Shown: positions 47,047 to 58,281 of the stretch, piece after piece | Position numbering within the stretch: the stretch's first letter is position 1 | Layout of the letters: every line of letters starts with the position of its first letter | Assembly (NCBI RefSeq): GCF_958979055.1 | Contig: NC_084887.1 | Coordinates: forward strand, 35,628,620-35,692,619 | Origin: Alnus glutinosa | Taxonomy: Eukaryota; Streptophyta; Magnoliopsida; Fagales; Betulaceae | DNA length: 64,000 nt | Reading direction: 5' to 3' | Notes under the pieces: model-generated | Database searches by the model: none | What the model saw: the letters and a program-made list of their open reading frames with translations, nothing else | What the model was told of the DNA's origin: nothing | Program-made: the position numbers and the translations under genes

Positions 47047-49925
47047 CTAGGCAACGGAACCCTCTTCATCTTCAAAACTCAAATTTAAAGTTTGCAGCTT
47101 GAAGCCTGAACCTTGTATGGTCTCAACCAAACTGGAAGCCACTGCTGTAGCTTGTACTGTTGTTTGTTTTGTCAACTAAACACAAGAAGAAAAAAAAAAT
47201 CATTATCTCAGTGTCTCTTTCTGAAGAATGCAAAGAAATTTTGATCAAGAAAATTGCGATGAAATGTATCATAGATATGGAAAACAATTCCCAATTAATG
47301 AAACCAGGACTTCTGGGCAGCCCATCAGAATTAATAGACAGCTGATCTAAGGATCCAGATCCTCTCCAGTTCATTAGAACTGGAGAGGAGCCAGTTCACG
47401 GATGGGATTTATTTAAAGAGATCTAAGGCTAAAAATAAGCCACGTGTCTTCTTATTTATTTTTTATTTTTTTCTTTCTCTCCCTCCCTCCCTCTCCAGCC
47501 GGATCCAAAAAAATCTCTTCCCTCCGGCCATTACGCGCATACAGATCGCCCCTCCATCACCGAGGGTCACCGTCCGCAAACAAAGACACTGCCGGATCTT
47601 CCAAATTTTCACCTACCCGCGATGATCTCCGCAGAAGACAACCAGGAACTCCATCACAGTCAATGGGTTTTGGGGAGCTCTTCCCTCCGAAATCTTTTGC
47701 TCTCCGACAATCACTCCCCCCATTTTGTGTTCTATACGATGCTTGATCCACCGGATAATTTTGGAAGATAATGATTTGTTATGGAAGGAATCCTTGGAGG
47801 TTTATCATTTCGTACAAAACTAGAGACAGTCGGCAGGAGACGGCACTGGTGGGAGAGAGGAATGGCTGGAGGGAAGAAAGAGAGATTTCAGCAAAGAGAA
47901 AGAGGACGGGAGACCTTGCGAAAAAAAGAAGAAGAAAGGGGTTTTTTTTTGCTTTTGACGTGTCAAGTTTTACACCTTTGATTTCTTAAAAACAAATCCC
48001 AACCGTGAACTGGCTCCTCTCCAGTTATGAACTGGAGAGGATCTGGATCCCTGATCTAAGGGATTAAATTTAAAATTTGACAATTCCGGAATAAATTAAA
48101 ACTTTCCACCAGCTACTGCTGTTTCAGAGAAGTAGTTCTTACATCAATTAAAATTTCTAATTCAAGACAAACTAAGCAACTAGTGCATACACACCTGAAC
48201 ACTCGCAATACCCTCAACAACTTGAACCTTTAAATTAGTAATACCCTCTGCTTCCTACAAAAGAAAAGATGATGAGCAATGGTGGGAATCAACATGTTAA
48301 AGATAATAATTTATCAATATATTGCAATTTCTCTACACATATATCCATAGGAGATAGATGTTAATTCAAAAAGATACAGTTCAAGCTACCCAAACAACAC
48401 CAAGTAAAATTCAGTGCCAGAAAAGAAAGAAGAAGAAGAAGAAGAAGAAACTTCTCCTCAGCACTAGCTAGAAAATTCAAAATCACAAAGGATAGTCACC
48501 ATATAGCTTCCTATGTCATAGCCCCCGAATGTACCGATCGCACTCTCGTTCCGACGTGGGTACGATCAGGCCATTCAACCTCGTCCCGCCAGGGAGGGGG
48601 GTTCCTACATCAAGTAGTCACAAATTAAGTGGTTGATATGACATAACAAAGCACAAACTCATATAACTTAAACTTTTGGGTTAAGCTGGTGTCCAATATG
48701 TTATACCAAGTCTCATTTGGACGCTCTCCACGTTTTTATCACCCTAACAAGTAGTATCATAGCCAATTAGCCAATGATTCAACATAATAGTATTGAATGT
48801 GATGGACTCACATGGGGTGTTTGATTTGTTTACCCAAGAGTGTAAATACTTGGCTCTTGGTGATGCAAAAAGGGCTTGCACTGTAGGGGGAGTGTGGTCA
48901 TTGTGGCAGAGGCTCATACCTGAATGAAATATTGTAATACGACACATGTCTAGTAGTCGTAGAAGTCAGCGGTTAATGACAAAACCCTCACACTAGCAGG
49001 TCACAACAATATCATCTCCGTCAATTGAACTAAAATGACATTGTAACACATAGAAAAGAGTTTCTTAGAGTGCGATTGGCCCTGCAATTTCGCAGTTAAC
49101 CAAAATCACAGAAAATGTATTGTTTGAGAGTTCATTTGGGAAAAAATGGCGGTTTGGAAACATGAAGAAATTTACATACTTGAACGCAGGAGTGCGGCTT
49201 GAAAAAGTATAAAAAATAAAAATAAAAAATCACGTTTCAAACAAGCTAGCCAAGCCGCACATTTTGAAACCCTAAACCAAACAGGAACTTAAAATAAGAG
49301 AACATATGGATTTACCTCTAAGGCTTTGGTTACATTAGGAATAGCTGCTTCATTCATTGTTCCCTCTGCCTTCAAATAAACAAACGTAAAAGGCACCATT
49401 AGTTGTATTACTATAAAGCAACTATACTAAGCAATTCCAAAAGAAGGCGGTAGAATTTGAAACTATAAAGCTAATAAGAAATCGGAATATTGAAACAAGT
49501 GCTTAGGTGATTCGAGAATTTATCAAATGGCCAAACAAAAAAATAATAATAATTTCCACATTGGACACATTAATAATTCCAATTACCTGAAAGAACATGG
49601 TAAGGATGTCAGAGGCCGAAACGGGTACCGAAACGGGCGATTGCTCTGACGAAGAAGACGACGATGCTTCTTCTTCTTGTACTGCTTCTTGTTCCTCTGG
49701 AATTATCAGGGTTTCGTCTTCCACCGACCTCGCCACGATTCTCAGAAGCTGCTCCTTCTTCTTTTTCTCATTCACTTCGAGCGTGAAAGCGTTGAAGGAG
49801 TTCGAAACGCCACGGGTTCGGAGGTGGAGGTTTCGAAACGGGAAATTCAGAGAAGGACCGGGAACAGATGTACGGTGATTAGGAGGGATGCGAATTAAGG
49901 GAGCCGAGCATGTGATTGCGGCCAT
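47047..49925 (-). CDS. Predicted plastid protein with HMA-like C-terminal domain
   Basis: Four exons (49925-49587, 49369-49316, 48254-48195, 47175-47047) join in frame through GT-AG introns and give 193 aa. The start is the ATG of MAAITCSAP. Residues 1 to about 60 are basic and rich in Ser, Arg, Pro and Phe, as in a chloroplast transit peptide. A Glu/Ser-rich low-complexity stretch (EEQEAVQEEEASSSSSSEQS) follows. The C-terminal about 75 residues alternate strands and helices: NEAAIPNVTKALEEAEGITN, LKVQVVEGIASVQLTKQTTV, ASSLVETIQGSGFKLQTLN. That is the pattern of a heavy-metal-associated ferredoxin-like fold, but the metal-binding CxxC is absent. I do not recognise a characterised family member. 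Intron 3 contains a Mutator-like element. Confidence 0.82.
47351..48050. mobile_element. Mutator-like non-autonomous element in an intron
   Basis: This 700-bp element has inverted ends GGATCCAGATCCTCTCCAGT and (reversed) GGATCCAGATCCTCTCCAGT and is flanked by a perfect 9-bp repeat, CTGATCTAA, at 47342-47350 and 48051-48059. Each end is itself a hairpin (CTCCAGTT...AACTGGAG). The interior (about 47490-47760) is GC-rich and has a weak frame starting MSSYLFF, so it may hold a captured host sequence (Pack-MULE), which I could not identify. The element seems tolerated inside the intron. Confidence 0.9.
48500..48960 (+). mobile_element. Possible TRIM-like retroelement remnant
   Basis: ACTTTTGGGTTAAGCTGGTGT resembles an LTR tail, and GTAGTATCATAGCC (near 48751) resembles the initiator-Met tRNA primer site TGGTATCAGAGC. 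The two lie in the expected order on this strand. No second LTR or target duplication was found. It lies in intron 2 of the HMA-like gene. Confidence 0.35.
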
Positions 49926-51093
49926 TTTTGTTCCCTGACCTCTGAGCTTCGTATGTGAGTGAGTGAGAGTGAGAGAGAGAGAGAGAGGGGTTTTCAGTTT
50001 TGAAGTTGTGCTTCGCTCCCTATCCAAATCCAAATCCACATCACCGTCGTTTTTACATTTTCAGTATTCAGAAGTTATCAGAGCCGTCGGATTTCTCTTC
50101 TTTGTCATTATCGGAGGTCTCCGTGAAGATTGGGGGCCCAACAATTCGGTGGGCTTTAAAGGCTCTGTTTGGTTGGACCGTATTATTCAACTTGGGATAA
50201 CCAAGCCAGTAAATTAGGGGGATCCTGGTGCAATTCCGTTAACCCACGTAGAGAAAGGCTGTGAAATTCACTTGCCCAGAACATCCTTGGGTGCGAAATT
50301 CCCGCAGAACCCCCCCCCCCCCCTCTAAGAGTGTTATTGTACTACACACCAATTATAGAGAATCCATTTTTTAGACCACTTGCAAAATGGGTCTACAATA
50401 CATTATCATTGCTGTTTTTATTTTGCTAATTACAAATTTATATAGATACAAAAATAAAAATTGTAATACATTTTCGACTTCTTATTCTCCAAGGGTTTCT
50501 TTGGATCGGTATTAGAACATTAATTTAGAGCTTAGGCCTTTGAAACAACTAATGAATTAACATAATATCAAAAGGTCATGATCAGTTTAAATCTAGACCA
50601 CACAGTTTAACTCCCGTTTCAGTTAATTATACCTCGTGTTAAGCCTCATTTGTTGAAGGGACTAGGGAGAATTTGAGCACACAAGTAAAGAAAAGTGTTG
50701 GAATATTAATTTAGAACTTAGGCTTTTGAACAAATGGTAATTTAACAATCCAAACGATTTGGCATTGCTTTGGGGCTTGGATTTGGCTTGGCAGTGGGAA
50801 TAAGAATGCCAATTCCAGACGGCCGAAGGCAGCCCTAAGAATTTATGGACTAAATTTGCAGACCAAGACATTTCCGGGCTCTGATCTGTTTCATCAAAAC
50901 ATCAAGTTTGTAATGGGGAATTCAACACATGCATTTGCAGATTTCAAAACCAGTGCTCTTGCCAATTTAACTCTATAATTTAATCTGGCAAAGATAACAG
51001 CTAGACTAAAAGGTTGAATATAATACATAGTAAGTAGATTTTGGGCCCAAGGACGGCAGGTCCAAGCAAGTCAGTGAACAATAGATGCAGCTA
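49926..51093. other. Spacer between the HMA-like gene and the RNase H gene
   Basis: The first 100 bases hold the HMA-like gene's leader, with a GAGAGAGAG run near 49972. A run of 15 C lies near 50311. No further gene is seen. Confidence 0.4.
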
Positions 51094-54000
51094 CTACCTA
51101 TAACATTTGAGCTGCTGCTTCCTGCAATCCTCTACAACTTGTCCATCTGCATGAGCATAAGAGTCAGTGGCTTTTTGCTGAAACAAAGATATGAAATACC
51201 ACAAAAACATGAAAGCACTAAAATTTCAGGAGTGCAAAAGGCCCTCACCCGTGAGATGTATAGCTAGGTTTGCTTGAGCATCAGCTTCAGAGTTTAATTC
51301 CTTGAGAATGAACAAGAACGTTATTTACATTTGGCAAAACTGTTATAGAAAACAAAAATGATGTTTACAAACAATCGTATTCAAAATAATAAGAGTTGCT
51401 TCAATACAAACATTATACCCAATGATCACAATGCTAGCATGACTATGGCTTGCCACTGCTTGTTATGTATTAATAAGTCTACTATCAAAAACAAAAACAA
51501 AAACAATTCTAACAGCTCACCGACTAGTGTCTGACAGGTACCAAAAGAACATAAAGAACATATAATACAGGTGGTCCAAGTCATGGCAATACAAGAACTA
51601 TAGCGATATATAGAATCCAGTCCTTTTAATAGCAAGTTCGGGAAAGCAGTACTATCAGAAACCATATTAGCATAAGGGCGGTGTGCCAGATAGAATGATG
51701 ATTTCTTGAACTGAATAAGAACAATAGACTGGTGAAATAATAGCAGTGCAAAGCAGAGAGCCTGAACCCTAAATCAGAACGTGATTGCTGGTTCTTTAAC
51801 TACTGTCTTTCAACTAATGAGGGACCGATGGATTTCAATTTTTATTAGTTATAGCACTTTCAAGAACTATGGAGAAGATAAATTGAACACTTTTAAACTA
51901 AACAAGATATACAAGTTCTTCATGTGGTTGCTTTATAAGTCATAACAGCATCTTGTAATTACCAAGAGTAGACAGCTTGGCCAGCTAAGCTGTAAAAATG
52001 TATCCAAATTTACAGCTCTTCTAAGTCATGGATTAAAAATGTATCCTAAAAATAAATGAAAGCATTTATCCATATAGATAGTGCAGAATTTTAAGAAACA
52101 AGTAATTATTCTGCATGTACCCTAACAACATGATTGATCTGGAATGACACAAACTTATCCTGGAGCTCCTTGGCCTCTTTACACAAGTCAGCCATATTCT
52201 GGTTTTTGGTTTTCCAAAGTCCCTGAATCTGTAAATGAGGAGGTCTAGTAAAAATGAAAATTAAACAATCGACATATCAAAATAGACAAAATAGAAACAA
52301 GGAAAGCCATTGGGTGAAAGGTAGAGCAATAAAGTAACACATGTAATATGCCATCAGAACATCTAAGACTATACAATAGCCTTGATATCATGGAAGCATC
52401 CACACTATGACCAATCCACAGCACTTGAAAACCTCTGGTATCACATCAGAAAAGTGCCGACTAGGTAGACCAGTGGATTAAAAATAGGATAAATACAACA
52501 ACAATCATGTTACATTACTATCCTTGATATATATCTTCCTTGATATGTATCTTCTATTCAGTATACGCACATTAAATGCATTATATGGAAATTGTACATT
52601 CATATACAGGCAGCAGTTTTATTCAAGCCCAAATTGAAAAAGATGGACTTCTCATGAGGATTTAAATGATACAAATAAAAACGAGGTAATGAAGTCACCT
52701 ATAAAGTGCACCAAAGGCATATAAAGGCACCAATAAGTTGTAAATAAGAGTTGGGTATTTGGGTCTGGTGCCACCAGGGGACTGGATGGTAGTAGCATTT
52801 CTTGTTTTATGATTCCTGATTTGAACTGCTTCTTCACCTTTTTCTAATCACTATCTTCCTTCACCTTCATTTTAATTTTTACATGCGATACTTCTAATGG
52901 CAACATGTTCAAAAAATTTAAGATATGTAGATAAAAGATGAAGAATATTTAAAAAAGAAAAAAAAAAATCGAAAGAGACAAACCTGCATACAAACAAGTT
53001 TAGAGTCTCCTTGGACGCGAATGTGTTTATATCCTTCCTTAATGGCATGCTTCAAACCTAAAATTACAGCTCGATATTCAGCAACATTATTTGTTGCAAT
53101 GCCCACCCCTTCACTCAATCGGCAGACCTACCAAGCCTCAAGGTTAGAAAGCGCTACATTTTACAAAAGGACACAGAAACCTAAAAGCACCAGATATATT
53201 TTGGTTAACTGCATACCATACTTCCATCTTCAGCACGCAGCACAGCTCCTGCACCAGATTGTCCAGGATTTCCTTTTGAAGCACCATCAAACTCCAGAAA
53301 ACAGGAACTCTGGGCATAAAGATGGATGAGGCAAATTATGACACTGTTAGTTCACAGATAGATCATTCTGCTCTACACCTTTTGGCTTGACAAAAGCCAC
53401 AAACCAACATAAATAAATATCAAATTTATAAGCGGTGGAGCATTTTTTCATGCAGACACCTTGTTCAGCCTGTTGCTCGTCTTGGCACATGTGTAGACAC
53501 CAATATGAACACTAATAAAATGCAATCACTTCAGTTCTTTTTAATCATTATTACTAAAACAGTGTGTTTTCACATAAAATGGAGGAAAATTAGTCACTCT
53601 GAAATGTCTCAGATGCACCTGCTAGTCACGCGTAACGTTTTCCATCCAAAATAATGGCCAAATTTAATATAAGGACAATGTGAAATATTTTAGTAGTTCA
53701 TAGGTCCGAGTTGCAGTGAGTTGTAATTTGGAAGGGCAAGTGTAATTAAAAAAAAAATTAAAAAAGAAGAAGAAGAGAGGAACAGTAAGTGCAATTGGAG
53801 TGGTAATTTTTTTAAGAGGGTGAAATGTAATTTTTTTTTTTTTTTTTTTTTAAAAAAAGTACATGTAGAACAGGAAAATAAACTTTTTATTGCTAAGCAA
53901 GGTTCAAACCTAAGACCCACTCCGAACACCAATTTTACGAGCTAAGCTAACATCCAGGAATTTAAAAATCAGATTATTGGGATGCTGCTGATTCCATAAC

Positions 54001-56446
54001 AAAATCATGCAATCTTGGTTATGTTAGAACCATTGATGCCACGTAGTATTCTGTATATCAAGAATCTCATGTTTTTCACTTGCTTTTAGAGACTGCAAAC
54101 AAATACAAGTCCATATTTGCTCCATAGAGAACAATCACAAATAAATCAACCACACAGCCACATTCCACCCTTTAAAAATTTGAAGAGATACATCCATTGG
54201 ACACCCTATCTCAAAGCACAACACTTTCCACTTTCTACCAACAGAAACCAATATTAAAAAAAAAAAGAAAAAAAAGAAAAAAAGAAGCTAGATTAAGATA
54301 TAAATCATCTTTTACATAAATCAGGCTTTTTAGAATTAGGCCAAGTTCCATTTCTATCGACAACTAAAACTTGTACCTCCATTACACATTTGTAACCACT
54401 AAAATGAAATGAATACGCTCAGAGAAAGAATGGAATGGATACAAAACTAACACATCATATATGAATGCAAGTGAATTCATGGAAATCGATACTTTTGAGA
54501 CTACATACACAATCATGTATGCACATAAATAATTAAACAGTAGTATTGGTTATGGTCTTAGTACATGAGCAGTAAATATCAGGTCAGCAGCTTACACAAC
54601 TGGAAGAAATTGCTTGAGTTTCATTGCAACTGTCTGATTGGAAATGTTTCTTCTGAGGATTTGTCAAAAAAGAAGTTGATCCAGCCACCTGCAGAACAAA
54701 AACCACACAAAGTTATTGCTGACTACCACAACATAATCAAATCATTCCATATTCTCTCAAAGATGCTATATGCAAAATAATAGCTTATAACAGTGTGGTT
54801 TTATATGGGGTAAGCTATAATCTATGTGCCAATTTCCTTTAGTTCCAAAATTGTCTCTGATCAACTCTTATAAAAAAAAGTTTATGTCTTGGATAATCCA
54901 ACTTTTTTCTATATAAACCACACTAATGTCTTTTAACTTACAATGTTGTGCGAATGAAGAACTTCTCGCGATCTCTTGGGAGGAGAATCCTTGTCAGCTG
55001 CTTTTAGTTTAGAAGAAGCTGGTTGCTGAAAGAAAAATGATATGATCAATCATACAATCAATAACTGGAGTGCCATATCAAACAAGAAAACAATAAAATG
55101 GTCAACACTTAAAATTGGCCCCAAAAGAAAATCAATAAAACATCATTTAATGTTGTTCCTTTGGCCAAAGACTATAAGGTCTATAAATGATTCAGAAACG
55201 CAGTACATCACAATGTAGAAGAACACTTCAAAATTTTGATAAAAATGAGTGCTTAGTAACTAAAACATCTCCACAAAATTTCAAACCAACAACATCAAGC
55301 CATTTGACACCCATGAAGAGGACACAAACAGAAGAACCTTAGCAGACGCAGACCTACTAGTAAAAGAGACAAAAATAAATAAATAATGTTCTGAAATATT
55401 CAGGTGCTAAGTCAACAAACCTGATAAGGGCAAGAAACAAGTTTGCCAAACAGATCTTCTCTCACATCAACAGCACTGATAGAATAAGTAGCATTCTTAA
55501 GCCCATGTGAGGCAAGGTACTCCTCAGCCTCCTTGGGCAAACAATATCCTTTATACACACTTACTGAAGGATTGCACACCTATAAATGAAAAGAAACCTT
55601 ATTTCCAAAGTCTGCAGCAACACAAATATGTGAGAATATGGATTGTTTCCTGTATCTCTCTTAACGTTGTTCCCAATAGCTCAACCCGTCAAAAGAAAAA
55701 AATATCACTAGAAGTGACAATGAACTAGCTACAACTATGTTGTTATGAAAAGAACTGATATAACCATACAAAACACAGAATGGCTTTCAGTCATTCTTTA
55801 TACCAAGGGTAAAACCCAAAAATCTCATCGCTGAGAAGTGAGAATCGCCTTACACAACCCAGCCTGGAGTTAAATTAGCTTATTGAAACTTCATAACATA
55901 AACCATACTTGACCTGAAATTACAAAGAGAAACAGATGGGCGCGAGTACCAACCAGTGCAAACTATCCGTAATCTAACCCTTTTGAACAAGGAACCTAAT
56001 TTACAGAATGACAGTTAAACAATGAAGCAAACACATGCAAGAAGCCTCAGAGTTAAACACAATGCAGACCACAACCAAGCAATGTAAAGTAAAATCAGTT
56101 GCAGAGATTAATAAAACAATATGAAAATATATATATATCCTTCCCTTTTGGAAATCCATAGCAACAAACTATAAATTTATTCAAACAGAGAAGACCCAGA
56201 ATACCAAATTCAACTGGGTACGTACAAAATTGACTAAAAGATAAGAAAAACCGGAATTGGCTACAAAGAAATTGACGCATCATGCAGAGCTGCTTCAAAC
56301 AAAGACAAACTGAAAAGGAATTAGATCATAAGGTTGAAAAAGATTACGGAAGATCCGGCTTGATCTTGGCAATCACTCAAACTCTTGTAAATGCCAATGA
56401 TATCCCCCTTCCGTACAACGTAAAACGCGTCCTTCTCTGCCTCCAT
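51094..56446 (-). CDS. RNase H-like protein with N-terminal viroplasmin (hybrid-binding) domain
   Basis: Nine coding exons: 56446-56348, 55579-55421, 55025-54942, 54688-54596, 53309-53217, 53127-52984, 52228-52121, 51300-51249, 51146-51094. All are GT-AG and in frame, giving 294 aa. Residues 7-60 (FYVVRKGDIIGIYKSLSDCQ) are the viroplasmin/RNase H1 hybrid-binding domain, which in RNase H1 enzymes grips RNA-DNA hybrids. A basic Ser/Lys-rich linker follows. Residues 147-280 are an RNase H fold of the plant RVT_3 type. The four metal ligands are in place: Asp153 (FLEFDGASKGNPG), Glu193 (NNVAEYRAV), Asp217 (VQGDSKLV) and Asp267 (NSEADAQAN). This argues for an active enzyme removing RNA-DNA hybrids. 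No clear organelle signal precedes the first domain. Confidence 0.92.
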
Positions 56447-56483
56447 TTGTGGCCCGACTGACCAAAATCTTCGCTACCCAGCA

Positions 56484-56685
56484 CTGCAAAACGCAGAAGT
56501 AGCAACAAATATGAAGAAAACTTAATAAACATATAAAATTCAATTTAGACCAACATTTCTTTTCAATGATCCTTAGCTATAATCATGTTGATCAGGGTCA
56601 CGAGAAAAACCCTAAATTTTTGAAGAGCGAAACACGGAAGCTAGAGCAAGATTATCGAGGATGGTGAAGAAAATCAGCTCCGTAC
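56484..56685 (-). other. Predicted 5' UTR intron of the RNase H gene
   Basis: On the minus strand GCCAAG precedes a donor GTACGG at 56685, and TTTTGCAG ends at 56484, 37 bases before the ATG. The consensus is good on both sides, but without transcript data the intron is inferred. Confidence 0.55.
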
Positions 56686-56940
56686 CTTGGCAGATAAAGG
56701 TCCTGTTTTCCAAAAGAGAGACAGACAGAGGGAGGTCTACTTTTTGAAGTGTGGCATGGCAGAATGAGAGAAATGGCGAGGATGGTGAAGAAATGGTTTC
56801 TGGGCTTTGGCGGGAAAGACAAGTTGCAAAAAAAAAAAAATGGTTCATGGGCCACTCGCTCCAGAGTCCATATGTTAAACTTGCCGGTTAGGTTGTATCC
56901 AAAATGTCTGCACAATAATGTGCTCGGAAAGATTTTCATA

Positions 56941-56941
<1 letters not shown>

Positions 56942-57025
<84 letters not shown>
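56942..57025. repeat. Compound (TA)n(GA)n microsatellite
   Basis: About 9 TA units run directly into about 32 GA units. It lies 250-300 bp upstream of the RNase H gene's likely transcription start. Confidence 0.95.
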
Positions 57026-57030
<5 letters not shown>

Positions 57031-57216
57031 AAAGGGTTACATTTATTATGGAAGAAGTTAAATAAGTGGAAAATAGAGAAAAAAAAAAAGAAGAAGAAAA
57101 TAAAAATATTTATTAATGTAAACCCAACTTAAATTATAAGATATATATTTTTAAAAAAAATATATTTAGGTGTATGTATTAACATTGTATTCTCATGCTG
57201 GGCATGACTCTATGTA

Positions 57217-57359
57217 GAGTAATGCTAGAAATTATTTTTCTTATAATTTTGTTATCTTTTCAAAATTGATGTGACTTTTAAAATCACTATTAGATCAAAT
57301 GGTAATTTTAAATGCCACACCAATTTTGGAAAGATAAAATATGGTTCCTAACATTACTC
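57217..57359. mobile_element. Small hairpin MITE
   Basis: The 143-bp element has ends GAGTAATGCTAG and (reversed) GAGTAATGTTAG. Longer inverted stretches follow (CTTTTCAAAATTG and CAATTTTGGAAAG). The target duplication is unclear, possibly TA. Confidence 0.65.
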
Positions 57360-58281
57360 CTATAGGTAGTAGGTATGTTTGCAATGTGGCACTTAACATG
57401 AAGCAGTGTGAGTGATCAGATCAAAAACATTAAATTTTGGATAGGTATGATTATGTGAACTGGTGATCTGATTATGTTTGCAAATTTAATGAAACTCTTG
57501 AATCCAGGATTCATTACTGCAACTCAATATCAGATTTAATCTTTATCATTATTACGTCTATTTACTCTAATTACTTTGTGAGACAATATCAATCATTAGA
57601 TTCGGCTTGAATTCATTTTTTATTGAAATTGGACATGTTGAGATTGAGACATGCATCCCATATAGTGGGACTAGAACATATAGCCCATATGTTGAGACTT
57701 AAACGTGTCTCATGATACTGGTCACAATCTCAATAGATTCGGTTTTAACTAAATCTAGACCCAAGTCGAACCCATAAATCATCACACCCTCCTTTAGTCC
57801 AATGTAAGATTTAACCATTAAGTTCTCAAACCCATCATATTGGATCTTTTTACTTTGGTATAAGTCTTTTTTAATTCATCCCCTCTCTCTCCCTCTGTGG
57901 AAAAGCCCATGGCATTCCTTGATAGACATTTTTTTTTTTTTGATTAGTATTCCTTGATAGACATTTATACAAGGTACAGAAGATTAAATCCATCCCATAG
58001 CAGCGGTCCTACCATACATGTAAAAAATAAACAGATACACTATCGGACACCATTTGGCTGCAGGAAAAACCCTTCCAACTTTCTCCATTGGTTGCATCCT
58101 TTTACACAAATCTTCGTGTCTCCATAAGATCTGCAGCCTGCAGGTCACTGAAGTGCTTTTGGGTAAACTACGACATACATAATGTATATATAAGGTCTGC
58201 AGGTCATAGAATGCACGATCATTGAGAAACATTCTTGCAACAGAAGATTCTATGTCAACATTGTGGCATTCCTCGTCTCCA
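57360..58281. other. Intergenic region, no gene seen
   Basis: This stretch is AT-rich. ATTCCTTGATAGACATTT occurs twice around a T run (57914 and 57949), so a small retroposed piece with an 18-bp duplication is possible. The part close to 58282 is the probable 3' untranslated end of EMB506. Confidence 0.4.

Noticed and set aside
49597-49878. Plus-strand frame rich in Asp, Glu and Ser
   Set aside because: It is the antisense of exon 1 of the HMA-like gene.
56749-57132. A 127-codon frame with a long Arg-Glu repeat
   Set aside because: The repeat is a translated GA microsatellite and no protein features surround it.
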